This document shows positions 1-7,410 of a DNA stretch of 45,978 bases, piece after piece. Within the stretch, counting starts at the first letter, position 1; the number at the start of each line of letters is the position of its first letter. The translations under genes were made by a program, and so were the position numbers. The stretch spans positions 1-45,978 of the forward strand of contig CALLPN010000033.1 of the NCBI GenBank assembly GCA_938015435.1, read 5' to 3'. This DNA is from an uncultured Saprospiraceae bacterium (GTDB taxonomy: Bacteria; Bacteroidota; Bacteroidia; Chitinophagales; Saprospiraceae). Under the pieces are notes generated by a model. That model ran no database searches and was not told where the DNA came from. It saw only the letters and a list, made by a program, of their open reading frames with translations.

Positions 1-8
1 ACATACTC

Positions 9-133
9 ATGCATAGGTAGGTACAGATCTACATATAAGCAAGGTCTGGTCTCTGCGAGCCCTTGCACCTCCTTCGTCGGCGATCCACCTTGCATATAAG
101 TACATCTTCCCTTAGTAGGCATACGATAGTATG
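9..133 (+). repeat. GC-rich structured repeat, copy 1 (leader of cassette 1)
   Basis: The core, 9-97, is nearly identical to 833-920; weaker similarity continues to about 133 (a CTTCCCT stretch, then CGATAGTATG). Shared blocks include GCATAGGTAGGT, GCAAGGTCTGG, CTCTGCGAGCC and CACCTCCTTCGTCGGCGATC followed by CACCTTGCATAT. The element can fold: the 3' strand ACCTTGCATA can pair either with TATGCATAGGT-like sequence at the 5' end or with the internal GCAAGGT, and CTC-TGC-GAG forms a central hairpin. It is far more GC-rich than its surroundings and lies about 80 bases before the start codon of the first small gene. It could be a structured 5' leader RNA or a recombination repeat. No integron attC core (GTTRRRY) is visible. 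Identity as a repeat is certain; function is unknown. Confidence 0.85.
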
Positions 134-178
134 AGCATCAGACTCATCAGTATTTTATCATTTATATATTATATCGTT

Positions 179-484
179 ATGGTTACATCATCTACAGCTG
201 GCACAGTTCAGTTATCTCCGCAGGTTAGTGAGTGTCTTTCACTTGATTTGGATTTATTCTTTTTCATTCGTTCTTCAGTTCAGCGTCATCAGTCTGGTGA
301 CTTTGGTCATTTGTTTGGTCCAGATTCGCAGTCATGTGCATTGGCATATCAGTTTAGTAGTAGTTACACGAGTATCTACGAGTATGAGCGTGAGGCTTCT
401 CAGCTTTACGGTCAGTTGCTCCTTGTGTCTTCGCCAGGGGCTCGGTCAGTCACTTTGGTTTCATTTGTAGGGGAGCTGTTTTAG
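179..484 (+). CDS. Small mobile-element-associated family protein, diverged copy 1
   Basis: A 101-residue protein. I chose ATG 179 rather than the in-frame ATG at 131 because 179 aligns with the start of copy 3 (both begin ATG-x-TT-ACATCATC). It aligns over its length with the proteins at 521-814 and 996-1298. It keeps the RHQSGDFG block near the middle, matching RHEEGDWG in copy 3, but has lost the C-terminal W-x-ITEADRS-x-TT block. Copy 3 resembles a widespread family of about 100-residue proteins on plasmids and integrative elements, often mislabelled 'type I restriction endonuclease subunit M'; its function is unknown. The coding strand is T-rich and A-poor, unlike the rest of the window. 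It may be a decaying or diversifying paralogue. Confidence 0.6.
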   Translation: MVTSSTAGTVQLSPQVSECLSLDLDLFFFIRSSVQRHQSGDFGHLFGPDSQSCALAYQFSSSYTSIYEYEREASQLYGQLLLVSSPGARSVTLVSFVGELF

Positions 485-497
485 CTCCTCTTTTTTT
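472..497 (+). terminator. Intrinsic terminator overlapping the cassette 1 stop codon
   Basis: GGAGCT (472-477), a five-base loop and AGCTCC (483-488) form a hairpin, followed at once by a run of T. The TAG stop codon at 482-484 lies inside the hairpin. It would end transcripts of the first small gene before the second. Confidence 0.6.
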
Positions 498-520
498 CTT
501 CATTTTATACATCTATTATC

Positions 521-814
521 ATGAGTATCTTATTTGAGGTGGGCGTAGTCCACTACACACATTCCGTAGTTGTCATTGTATCTGTGTCACCTACGTTTTT
601 AGAGTATATCGAGTTTGTCATGGGTATGCATCAGCAGGGTCATTGGGGTGATCTCAATGAGTTTGAGGCTTCTATTAGTGATATTGGGCTTGTTGCGGGT
701 ACTAGTGTCACTTCGCATTATGATTTAGTAGAGGAGTTTGAGTTGCTAGGTGAGGCGCTGGTTATCATCACAGACTTGATGTTGAGTATTACTGTTGTAG
801 CGGTGAGAGAGTAG
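521..814 (+). CDS. Small mobile-element-associated family protein, diverged copy 2
   Basis: A 97-residue protein starting 36 bases after copy 1, without its own GC-rich repeat. It aligns with copies 1 and 3: a G-x-V block near the N-terminus, HQQGHWGDL matching RHEEGDWGEV, a central SHYDL matching S-x-YD in copy 3, and a C-terminal VIITDLMLSITVVAVRE that still echoes the family's VITEADRS-TT-L-P-EY ending. Most of the family's signature residues are changed, yet the frame is open over the full family length. That fits either relaxed selection or diversification within a tandem array. Homology rests on my reading of the aligned blocks. Function is unknown. Confidence 0.55.
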   Translation: MSILFEVGVVHYTHSVVVIVSVSPTFLEYIEFVMGMHQQGHWGDLNEFEASISDIGLVAGTSVTSHYDLVEEFELLGEALVIITDLMLSITVVAVRE

Positions 815-832
815 GTTTTCTACACACTATTC

Positions 833-955
833 TATGCATAGGTAGGTGCAGATCTCTACATCTGCAAGGTCTGGCTCTGCGAGCCTAGCACCTCCTTCGT
901 CGGCGATCCACCTTGCATATGTATTTCTCTTCCCTGGTATAGCATCGATAGTATG
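833..955 (+). repeat. GC-rich structured repeat, copy 2 (leader of cassette 3)
   Basis: Second copy of the element at 9-133, with core 833-920. The inner hairpin GGCTC-TGC-GAGCC is perfect here. The outer strands TATGCATAGGT (834-844) and ACCTTGCATA (911-920) pair with one bulged base, and the internal GCAAGGT competes for the same 3' strand. Differences from copy 1 fall mostly in putative loops and linkers. It ends about 76 bases before the start codon of the third small gene, the same layout as copy 1. CACCTCCTT within it equals the anti-Shine-Dalgarno tail of 16S rRNA, possibly by chance. Confidence 0.85.
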
Positions 956-995
956 CATCGTCATACACATTGTTTCATTATATACATTTCACATT

Positions 996-1298
996 ATGCT
1001 TACATCATCATTTTCTATGGGTCAGGTTGTGGCCACTTCTTCTATTCAGTCTCTTATGTTATCTGATCTTTCATTTCACACTTTTGTTTACACTTCGCTT
1101 ATGAGGCATGAGGAGGGTGATTGGGGTGAGGTTGATGCTGAGGATCACGAGAGCAATGAGATGGCTCTCGTTTCTGGTTGCCGTCTCTTTTCGGTTTATG
1201 ACTGTAGTTCGGCTCATTCAGTTCATGGAGATCGTGTTTGGGTTATTACTGAGGCTGATCGTTCTGTTACTACTGTTTTATGGCCTAGGGAGTATTAG
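996..1298 (+). CDS. Small mobile-element-associated family protein, canonical copy 3
   Basis: A 100-residue protein. ATG 996 is chosen because the longer frame from 846 would translate the structured repeat. The sequence fits the plasmid/ICE protein family often mis-annotated as 'type I restriction endonuclease subunit M'. It has an N-terminal MGQVVAT, a middle RHEEGDWGEVDAEDHESNE, a central RLFSVYD, and the C-terminal WVITEADRSVTTVLWPREY. Those motifs are intact, so this is the least diverged of the three tandem copies. No enzymatic function is established for the family, and it lacks methyltransferase motifs. It most likely marks integrated mobile DNA. The coding strand is T-rich like its siblings. 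A weak hairpin and T-run overlap its stop codon. Confidence 0.75.
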   Translation: MLTSSFSMGQVVATSSIQSLMLSDLSFHTFVYTSLMRHEEGDWGEVDAEDHESNEMALVSGCRLFSVYDCSSAHSVHGDRVWVITEADRSVTTVLWPREY

Positions 1299-1450
1299 TC
1301 TCTCTTTTTATCACTACATGAAAATTAAGCTGAACCACACATTTTATATAGGCTTTACCTCAATTAACAATAGAAGATCAATCAACTATCAATAATAATT
1401 CGCAATTTGCGATTATGTAGAGGAATTAGTAAAAGTAATGTCTAGTAAAT

Positions 1451-2075
1451 ATGCCAAAAGAAATAGAAAATATAGTCTTTACGAGGTTCGTAAAACAAAA
1501 GATTTCTTTCGAATTCATTTCGATATCTGAGTTGTATGATCGATGCGAAAAGAGCGAATACGATCTTTCGATCCTCACAGGATAAAGTTTAATGCATTAG
1601 TTATCACGAATGGTGAAGGAAAGCACATAGTTGATTTTAATGAGATTGCTCTTTCGACAGGCGTAATTGTGCCTCTTACTAAAGAACAAGTACACTCTTT
1701 CCAGAAACCACTAAAAGGTGAAGGGTACGTAATCTCTTTCGAAGAAGAGTTTATGATTCAAAATATTAGTGAACAAAACCTCTTTCACTTTCTGCAGTTA
1801 TTTCATTCTCCATCCATAATGATTGGAAAAGAAAATCTCAATCAACTTACACCTTATTTCAGACTACTGCAAAACACTCGAGAAGATTTAAATGACAATC
1901 TATATACCAGCATGATATATATCAAAGTCAACATTTCAAGGACTTTCTAGAATTTAAAAATCTACTTTCTAAACATTACACTGAGAGCCATAATGCAAAT
2001 GACTATGCTGCAAATCTCAATGTATATTATTAGTACCTTAATGATATATGTAAGGAGAGTACCCACTTGGTCTGA
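1451..2075 (+). pseudogene. AraC-family regulator pseudogene
   Basis: Pieces of one AraC-type protein lie in successive frames. ATG 1451 opens a frame that reads to the EYDLSI region and stops near 1585. The frame starting at 1543 continues with PHRIKFNALVITNGEGKHIVDF and the cupin-like ligand-binding domain (V-P-L-T-K-E-Q-V-H-S-F). A third frame from about 1923 gives a helix-turn-helix-like FLEFKNLLSKHYTESHNAND, then YY, an in-frame TAG at 2031-2033, and YLNDICKEST. Two frameshifts and one nonsense codon are needed to read it. The gene then ends abruptly near 2068, where pirin sequence begins, so the recognition helices are missing. It cannot make a working regulator. Confidence 0.8.
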
Positions 2076-2507
2076 TGATGGCATGACGTATCGATTGTTA
2101 GCAGGTTGTATGCTAGGTCATACTTCACCGTTGCCAGTACATTCAGAATTGTTTGCAGTGGATATTATTGCCAATGAAGATACTTTTTTGAATGTTAAAA
2201 ACCTCTTTAGAGGAGAGATCGCTATCCTTATCAATACAGGTACGGTAGAGTTAGATGGACAGGTGGTAGAGCAGGGACAGTTACTAGTTTCTGATACGGA
2301 TAGAGAATGTGGGGTAGACCTCAAAGCAGGGACAAGGGTGCTACTATTTAGTGGTCCAGCATTTCCTGAAGAGCGATATATCAATTGGAATTTTGTATCT
2401 TCCTCAAAGGAGAGAATTGAGCAAGCGAGAGAAGATTGGAAAAATCATAATTTCCAAAAGTGCCTAATGATGATACCTATATTTCTTTGCCCTCTTTCAA
2501 TTAAAAC
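2068..2507 (+). pseudogene. Pirin C-terminal fragment (pseudogene)
   Basis: From about 2068 one frame encodes the C-terminal half of a pirin: DGMTYRLLAGCMLGHTSPLP, an LFAVDI strand, GEIAIL-INTG, then FPEERYINWNFVSSSKERIE, the conserved pirin ending. A one-base shift near 2452 leaves the family's last residues (KVPNDDTYISLPSFN, stop near 2505) in another frame; the open frame instead runs to 2544 with unrelated residues. The N-terminal cupin with the metal ligands is absent and is replaced by the truncated AraC gene. It differs from the two pirin copies at 16.9 and 20.2 kb, so it is a separate, older paralogue. Confidence 0.8.
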
Positions 2508-2633
2508 TGTTAATATTGATCCCTATTCTCTTCAAAATGAATAGTTTTTCTTACTTATTAAATAGTAGGCAAAGGATAAGGTAAATGTTGAATATTATTA
2601 GATATTGTGATAGCTGACTATGTGATAGGTTAA

Positions 2634-3245
2634 TTAGAATAAAACGCCAACTATGAATATTATAGAAATCAATAAAAAAGTAACAATGAAAAGGTTATAA
2701 GCAATATCGAGTAATCTATATTTGCTGGAAAGATAGTTTTCTAGTGCATAAGCAAATCTTGTTTGATTTCCGATCTGTAGCTCTTGACTTCTAGCTACTT
2801 TGTCCATACTTATTTCATACTCATCTAAGGTAGTGTGTCCCCTCACCATAAAATTATTGTATTCCAAATCAGGGTATTTCGGTTCGATGTTCTTTTTAAA
2901 GAATCGGAAAAACCATAAACCGTTTGGACGTGCAGATAATACTGAAACTATTAATGCCCCACCAGATCCTAGAACTAGTACGACTGCCATCAGGCTTCCA
3001 TGAACTATGTTTTCATTTATATATTGATAGAATACGATTATTGCAGATACTAATGTGGAATTTACTCTGATCATAATCATAGCCTTTCTATCTGCTATGG
3101 CTAAGGAACTAAGTATGAATTTGTTCTGATTTCTTAGGTATGTACTCAAAGATTTTCTTGGCTCCTTTTTAGTCCAATATAACGGAGGATTCTCCATCAA
3201 CTTAAGTTCTTCTTCACTTTGGATTTTGTTTTCTTTCTTTCCCAT
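2634..3245 (-). CDS. Orphan Pycsar-effector-like (PycTM/DUF5706) membrane protein
   Basis: A 203-residue protein. After a polar N-terminus, residues 43-70 carry the family's hallmark (LAIADRKAMIMIRVNSTLVS; A-D-x-K-A then V-N-S). Membrane segments are predicted at about 60-80 and 84-104, with a soluble stretch and a last membrane segment at about 178-203 reaching the C-terminus. In Pycsar anti-phage defence such proteins sense cCMP or cUMP and disrupt the membrane. No pyrimidine cyclase lies beside it: neighbours are a K+ channel gene and the pseudogenes at 1.4-2.5 kb. It may therefore be a housekeeping homologue or the survivor of a broken defence unit. Family assignment is by motif reading. 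Confidence 0.65.
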   Translation of the reverse strand: MGKKENKIQSEEELKLMENPPLYWTKKEPRKSLSTYLRNQNKFILSSLAIADRKAMIMIRVNSTLVSAIIVFYQYINENIVHGSLMAVVLVLGSGGALIVSVLSARPNGLWFFRFFKKNIEPKYPDLEYNNFMVRGHTTLDEYEISMDKVARSQELQIGNQTRFAYALENYLSSKYRLLDIAYNLFIVTFLLISIIFIVGVLF

Positions 3246-3410
3246 ACTTCTAATTTAAGATTAAATTGACAGATAGATAATTTAATTCTAATTAATTTTA
3301 TTTCAATGATTGAGTAATCGTACTCTTATTTGAATGATAAATAATCAAGGCCTATATCGATTCGCTAATTTTTATAAATTTTTTCAAATTGTTCTATTCT
3401 GTATTAGAGA

Positions 3411-4082
3411 CTACTTTATTATTTTTAGCTTATCAAAGGCGATGTACTTACCTATGATAATAGCGACTAAGATCGTTAGATACAGTTGACCAAATATGCC
3501 AACAAGAATAGTAAATGATTTGGCTATTGGATGTATCGGTAATATATCTCCATAACCAACTGTAGTCAAAGTGATATAGCTGAAGTATATGAAATCATAA
3601 AAATCAAGGTTTTGTGGCAGGTTAAATGAATGGGGTAGTACCTTCTCTAACAATGCGAAAAAGGGAGCGACAATTATTCCAAGAACTAAGTAGCCGGCAA
3701 TGCTAGCATATATTTCATTAATTCCTATTTTCTCTACTCGAAAAATATGATTTATTAGATTTTTAAAAATTAAGACAAAGAAAATTGTCATCATAATTGG
3801 CAGTCCATACGAATATACATGATTGTGCTGGCTGGTTATAAATACTGCTAGCAATACAATACCTAATATAGACAATTGAATAAATTGTTTAAAATCAATG
3901 GAAGTGTAAAATACTCCCATCAAAAGCACTAAAGCGAACGAAGGATTTAAAAGTAAATTTTCTGAATTAAAGAATGAAGAGAATGGCGGCACTATTATCA
4001 ATAATATCAAACTCACCATGAAGAACAAATAGTTAGGGTGATGAAATTGATGGAGAAGATATTTTCTTACGCCTTCAAACAT
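3411..4082 (-). CDS. Two-TM-pore-type potassium channel
   Basis: A 223-residue integral membrane protein. Several hydrophobic segments fill residues 18-110; a pore module follows, with an outer helix near 125-147, the selectivity filter TTVGYGD at 173-179 and a final helix near 190-212. The filter is canonical for K+ selectivity (Ion_trans_2). No RCK/TrkA-N regulatory domain follows, and the protein ends in a short basic tail. It lies 98 bases downstream of the RND pump gene and 165 upstream of the Pycsar-effector-like gene, all on one strand. It probably sets membrane potential or K+ balance in the inner membrane. Confidence 0.85.
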   Translation of the reverse strand: MFEGVRKYLLHQFHHPNYLFFMVSLILLIIVPPFSSFFNSENLLLNPSFALVLLMGVFYTSIDFKQFIQLSILGIVLLAVFITSQHNHVYSYGLPIMMTIFFVLIFKNLINHIFRVEKIGINEIYASIAGYLVLGIIVAPFFALLEKVLPHSFNLPQNLDFYDFIYFSYITLTTVGYGDILPIHPIAKSFTILVGIFGQLYLTILVAIIIGKYIAFDKLKIIK

Positions 4083-4180
4083 GGCTTATAGTTTATTTCT
4101 AATTATAGAAGCAATAGAATTCATTGTGTATCTATTTTTTTTATGTCTTATAATTTCCATTGATTTTATCAGTAGTGCAA

Positions 4181-7100
4181 TTAATCCTCTATCAAATTAT
4201 CGTCGAATTCATAGCCTTTATAATTGACTCTAAATAGTACGCTGTAAAATGCAGGAATAAAAAATAATGTTATAATCGTTCCAAATAGTAGTCCTACCAT
4301 AATAGAAACTGCCATACCTTCCCACATCTCACCACCCGTTAGGTATAAAGGTATCAATCCTAGCACGGTTGTAAAAGTAGCTAGTACTATAGGTCTGAAT
4401 CTTTGCAGACAAGCAGTGATAATAGCATCTTCTTCCTTTCTTTTAAGTTCGTTTTGTTCTACTTCCATTCTATCAATAAGTACAATAGCATTATTAATGA
4501 TAATTCCTGCTAATGCTATGATGCCAAGAAATGGCATGAAGCCAAATGGTTCTTGGAATAATAATAGCCCAAATGATACACCAATAAGTGACAAAGGTAT
4601 AGTGCAGTAAACCATGATCATCTTTCTAAATGAATTGAATTGAATCATTAGTAACAGCAAAATAATGAAACCACAAAGTGGAAGATACTTAATTACAGCG
4701 CCCATATTTTCTGCAGTACTTTCAGCGTCTCCGCCAAATTTGTATGTATAGCCAGCTGCCCAAGTTTTAGAAGACTCCTCTAGCCAAGGTTTTATATCAG
4801 CGGTAATTGCAGAAGCATTTCCTCCTTCTCTAAGTTGACTAGTTATGGATATAGTACGGTTGAGATCTAAGCGTTTAATTTTTGCATATTGCCATACAGG
4901 TTGGATCGTGGCTACTTGTAGAAGTGGCACATTGTTTCCATTACTTTGAGAGAATACGTTAAGGGTTTCTATTGACTCTAAGCTTTGTTCTTGACTTTTG
5001 TCACTTCTCATTACAATAGGTATCGATTTGTCATCTTCTCTAAATTCTCCAGCTGTAAATCCGTCTAAGACTGTCTGTAGAGATACAGCAATATCCTGAT
5101 TAGATATACCTGCTGACTGCGCTCTAACTTGATCTACATTAATTATAAACTTCTTAGATTTTGGACCCCAGTCATCCTTTATATTCTTCGTTCCTGCGAT
5201 TGTATTTAGTTTTAATTTTATTTGCTCTGAGATAATTGATAGCTCATCCGGATTTTTTCCAGTGACTTTAATCTCAATAGGATCTCCTCCACCTCCAGCA
5301 GCTAATAATCCCACTTTGATCGCAGCATTGGGAAATGCATTGTAGCAATATTCATCGAGTCTGTTTATCAAATTTTGATTCGCCTCAAAGCTAGAAGTGT
5401 TAACCAGAATATGCGCATAACTCGAGTTGGCTTCATCTAATTGATACCCTTGATCGTATGAAGTTGGACCCTCGCCGATGTATGATGACCAATCGACAAT
5501 TCCTTCAAGATTAACGTCCGAAGTTTTTAATTCACTAGCGATGTAATTTTCAATTTCCGCTACCACTTGGGTTGTCTTCTCGATTTTTGTGCCTAATGGC
5601 AAGTTGATATCAATGGTAACCATATTACGATCACTGTCAGGGAAGAACAGGAATGCCACTTTAGTAAAGCCAAATACGGCAATTACAAACATTCCAATGA
5701 TTAATGCCATCGTTTTACCTTTGTGCATCAACGCCATTAAGATGTAGTCTTTGTAATATCTCTTAAGCCAACTTATCAATTTATCAATCGCACTCTTTTT
5801 AGAATTCTTAGGTTTAACTTTCATAAATAGAAAAGAAAGTAAGGTGATAACTGTTAGTGAGATGAGCCAAGATGCAACAAGTGCTATGGTAATGACCAAA
5901 AATATAGGACCTACTACATCACCCATGACTGACTCCGCTAAATAAAAGGACAGAAAGGCTACGGCCGTAGTCAAAGTAGAAATTAATAAGGGCGTAAATA
6001 ATTCGTTGCATGCTTGTATGGCTGCAAGTTTTCTATCTATGCCTTGTTCTAATTTGACTACTATGGTTTCGGCCACTACGATTCCATTATCTACCATCAT
6101 ACCTAATGCCATGATCAAGGCGGCTAGCGATACTTTGTTTATACCTATTTCCATGAGACCCATCACCATAAAGGTGGTGACTATCACCATAGGTATTAGT
6201 GCAGTTATGATCAGGCCAGTTCTAAGTCCTAAGAAGAATAGCATTACTATAAAAACTATGGCTACAGATTGAAATAGACTAACCATAAAATCGCTGACCT
6301 GAGTATCAACATATTTATCTAATGAAGACAAGGTATGTAGTTCTAGTCCTACAGGCAACGTGCCTTCCCATTTTTGTTTTACGACATCTACTTCCTTTCC
6401 TAAGTTGATAATATTGGCACCATCTTTTAAGGATACATGTAGGGTAATCGCATTCATTCCGTTGACACTAACTTTTTGTGTGGCTGGCGAGATATATCCC
6501 TTTTTTACTGTAGTGATATCTTTGAGGTATACTAACTGGCTGCCATCACCAACTGGTATAAGCATATCTTCTATGTCTGATAAAGTATTGAAATTTCCAG
6601 TAGGTTCTAATACTATTCTTTCATCTACTACATTAATTTGTCCTCCAGTACTCAATATGTTTTGTCTAGATATGATTCCGCTCAATTTTTGAGAAGAAAG
6701 TCCGTATTCTTTTAATCTGGAATCATCAAATTCGACAAATACTCGTTCATCTTGTTCTCCACCTAATTTTACTTCCGCTGCATTATCTAAGCGTATTAAT
6801 TCATCTCTAATATCATCTACGTATTGTTTCATTTCTAGATAAGAAAATCCGTCGCTGGTTACACCAAGTACTATACCATATACATCACCAATGCTCTCGT
6901 TGTCGAGGATTGGCTTAACGCCTGATGGTAAGCTGCGGATACCATCTAGTTTTCTTCTTAATCGATCCCAAACGATCTGAAGTTGATCTGCAGGCACTTG
7001 ATCTTTGAGTGTTACCTGTATTACTGAAAGACCAGTTCTAGAAGTACTAGATACTTTCTTTAATTCTGGTAATTCTTGTGTAATTTTTTCGATTTTATCC

Positions 7101-7291
7101 GTAACAAGAGCCTCCACTCTTTCTGGTGCCGCTCCAGGAAATGAAGATACTATAGTCGCCACTTTCAAGGTCATCGGCGGCATACTATCTCTAGGAAGAG
7201 TCTGGTATAGACTTAGACCCATGAGTACAATAGCAGCTATTATTGTATATGTAATTCTATTTTTCTCTATTGAAAACTTGGTTAGATTCAT
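4181..7291 (-). CDS. RND efflux transporter, inner-membrane permease
   Basis: A 1036-residue protein, the usual AcrB-family length. It has the first membrane helix at residues 12-30, PRDSMPP and FPGAAPERVE at the start of the porter domain, two large periplasmic loops and twelve expected membrane segments. The proton-relay helix reads GMMVDNGIVVAE, so it keeps one Asp and has Asn where AcrB has a second Asp; the C-terminal half has GIIINNAIVLID without the AcrB lysine, as in many Bacteroidota pumps. It exports drugs or other small molecules using proton motive force, together with the adaptor and TolC-type genes just upstream on the same strand. Confidence 0.93.
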   Translation of the reverse strand: MNLTKFSIEKNRITYTIIAAIVLMGLSLYQTLPRDSMPPMTLKVATIVSSFPGAAPERVEALVTDKIEKITQELPELKKVSSTSRTGLSVIQVTLKDQVPADQLQIVWDRLRRKLDGIRSLPSGVKPILDNESIGDVYGIVLGVTSDGFSYLEMKQYVDDIRDELIRLDNAAEVKLGGEQDERVFVEFDDSRLKEYGLSSQKLSGIISRQNILSTGGQINVVDERIVLEPTGNFNTLSDIEDMLIPVGDGSQLVYLKDITTVKKGYISPATQKVSVNGMNAITLHVSLKDGANIINLGKEVDVVKQKWEGTLPVGLELHTLSSLDKYVDTQVSDFMVSLFQSVAIVFIVMLFFLGLRTGLIITALIPMVIVTTFMVMGLMEIGINKVSLAALIMALGMMVDNGIVVAETIVVKLEQGIDRKLAAIQACNELFTPLLISTLTTAVAFLSFYLAESVMGDVVGPIFLVITIALVASWLISLTVITLLSFLFMKVKPKNSKKSAIDKLISWLKRYYKDYILMALMHKGKTMALIIGMFVIAVFGFTKVAFLFFPDSDRNMVTIDINLPLGTKIEKTTQVVAEIENYIASELKTSDVNLEGIVDWSSYIGEGPTSYDQGYQLDEANSSYAHILVNTSSFEANQNLINRLDEYCYNAFPNAAIKVGLLAAGGGGDPIEIKVTGKNPDELSIISEQIKLKLNTIAGTKNIKDDWGPKSKKFIINVDQVRAQSAGISNQDIAVSLQTVLDGFTAGEFREDDKSIPIVMRSDKSQEQSLESIETLNVFSQSNGNNVPLLQVATIQPVWQYAKIKRLDLNRTISITSQLREGGNASAITADIKPWLEESSKTWAAGYTYKFGGDAESTAENMGAVIKYLPLCGFIILLLLMIQFNSFRKMIMVYCTIPLSLIGVSFGLLLFQEPFGFMPFLGIIALAGIIINNAIVLIDRMEVEQNELKRKEEDAIITACLQRFRPIVLATFTTVLGLIPLYLTGGEMWEGMAVSIMVGLLFGTIITLFFIPAFYSVLFRVNYKGYEFDDNLIED

Positions 7292-7410
7292 AGTGTCATT
7301 TATTAATATTGGTGTTATTAAATCTTAACTAATTCTAATTCATTCATTATTTTAAGATCTAACTATTGGAGAGTAACGGATGGATTGCCAATAAATATTA
7401 GGTTAATTAA

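Noticed and set aside
9..920. Integron attC sites between small cassettes
   Set aside because: The repeats are foldable and lie between small genes, but no GTTRRRY / RYYYAAC core sites are present and no integrase is seen.
9..920. CRISPR array
   Set aside because: Only two long repeats more than 800 bases apart, with genes between them; no cas genes.
846..995. N-terminal extension of the third small gene through the repeat
   Set aside because: It would translate the structured repeat and has no counterpart in copies 1 and 2; ATG 996 aligns with the family start.
996..1298. Type I restriction-modification subunit
   Set aside because: That label is often attached to this family, but the 100-residue protein has no methyltransferase, specificity or helicase motifs.
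1993..2067. Start of a 183-codon intact gene
   Set aside because: The first ~25 codons are out-of-frame AraC sequence and the last ~30 are a frameshifted pirin end.
2118..2384. 88-codon minus-strand frame
   Set aside because: It is antisense to clearly recognisable pirin sequence.
2634..3245. Complete Pycsar defence system
   Set aside because: No cyclase gene accompanies the effector-like protein.
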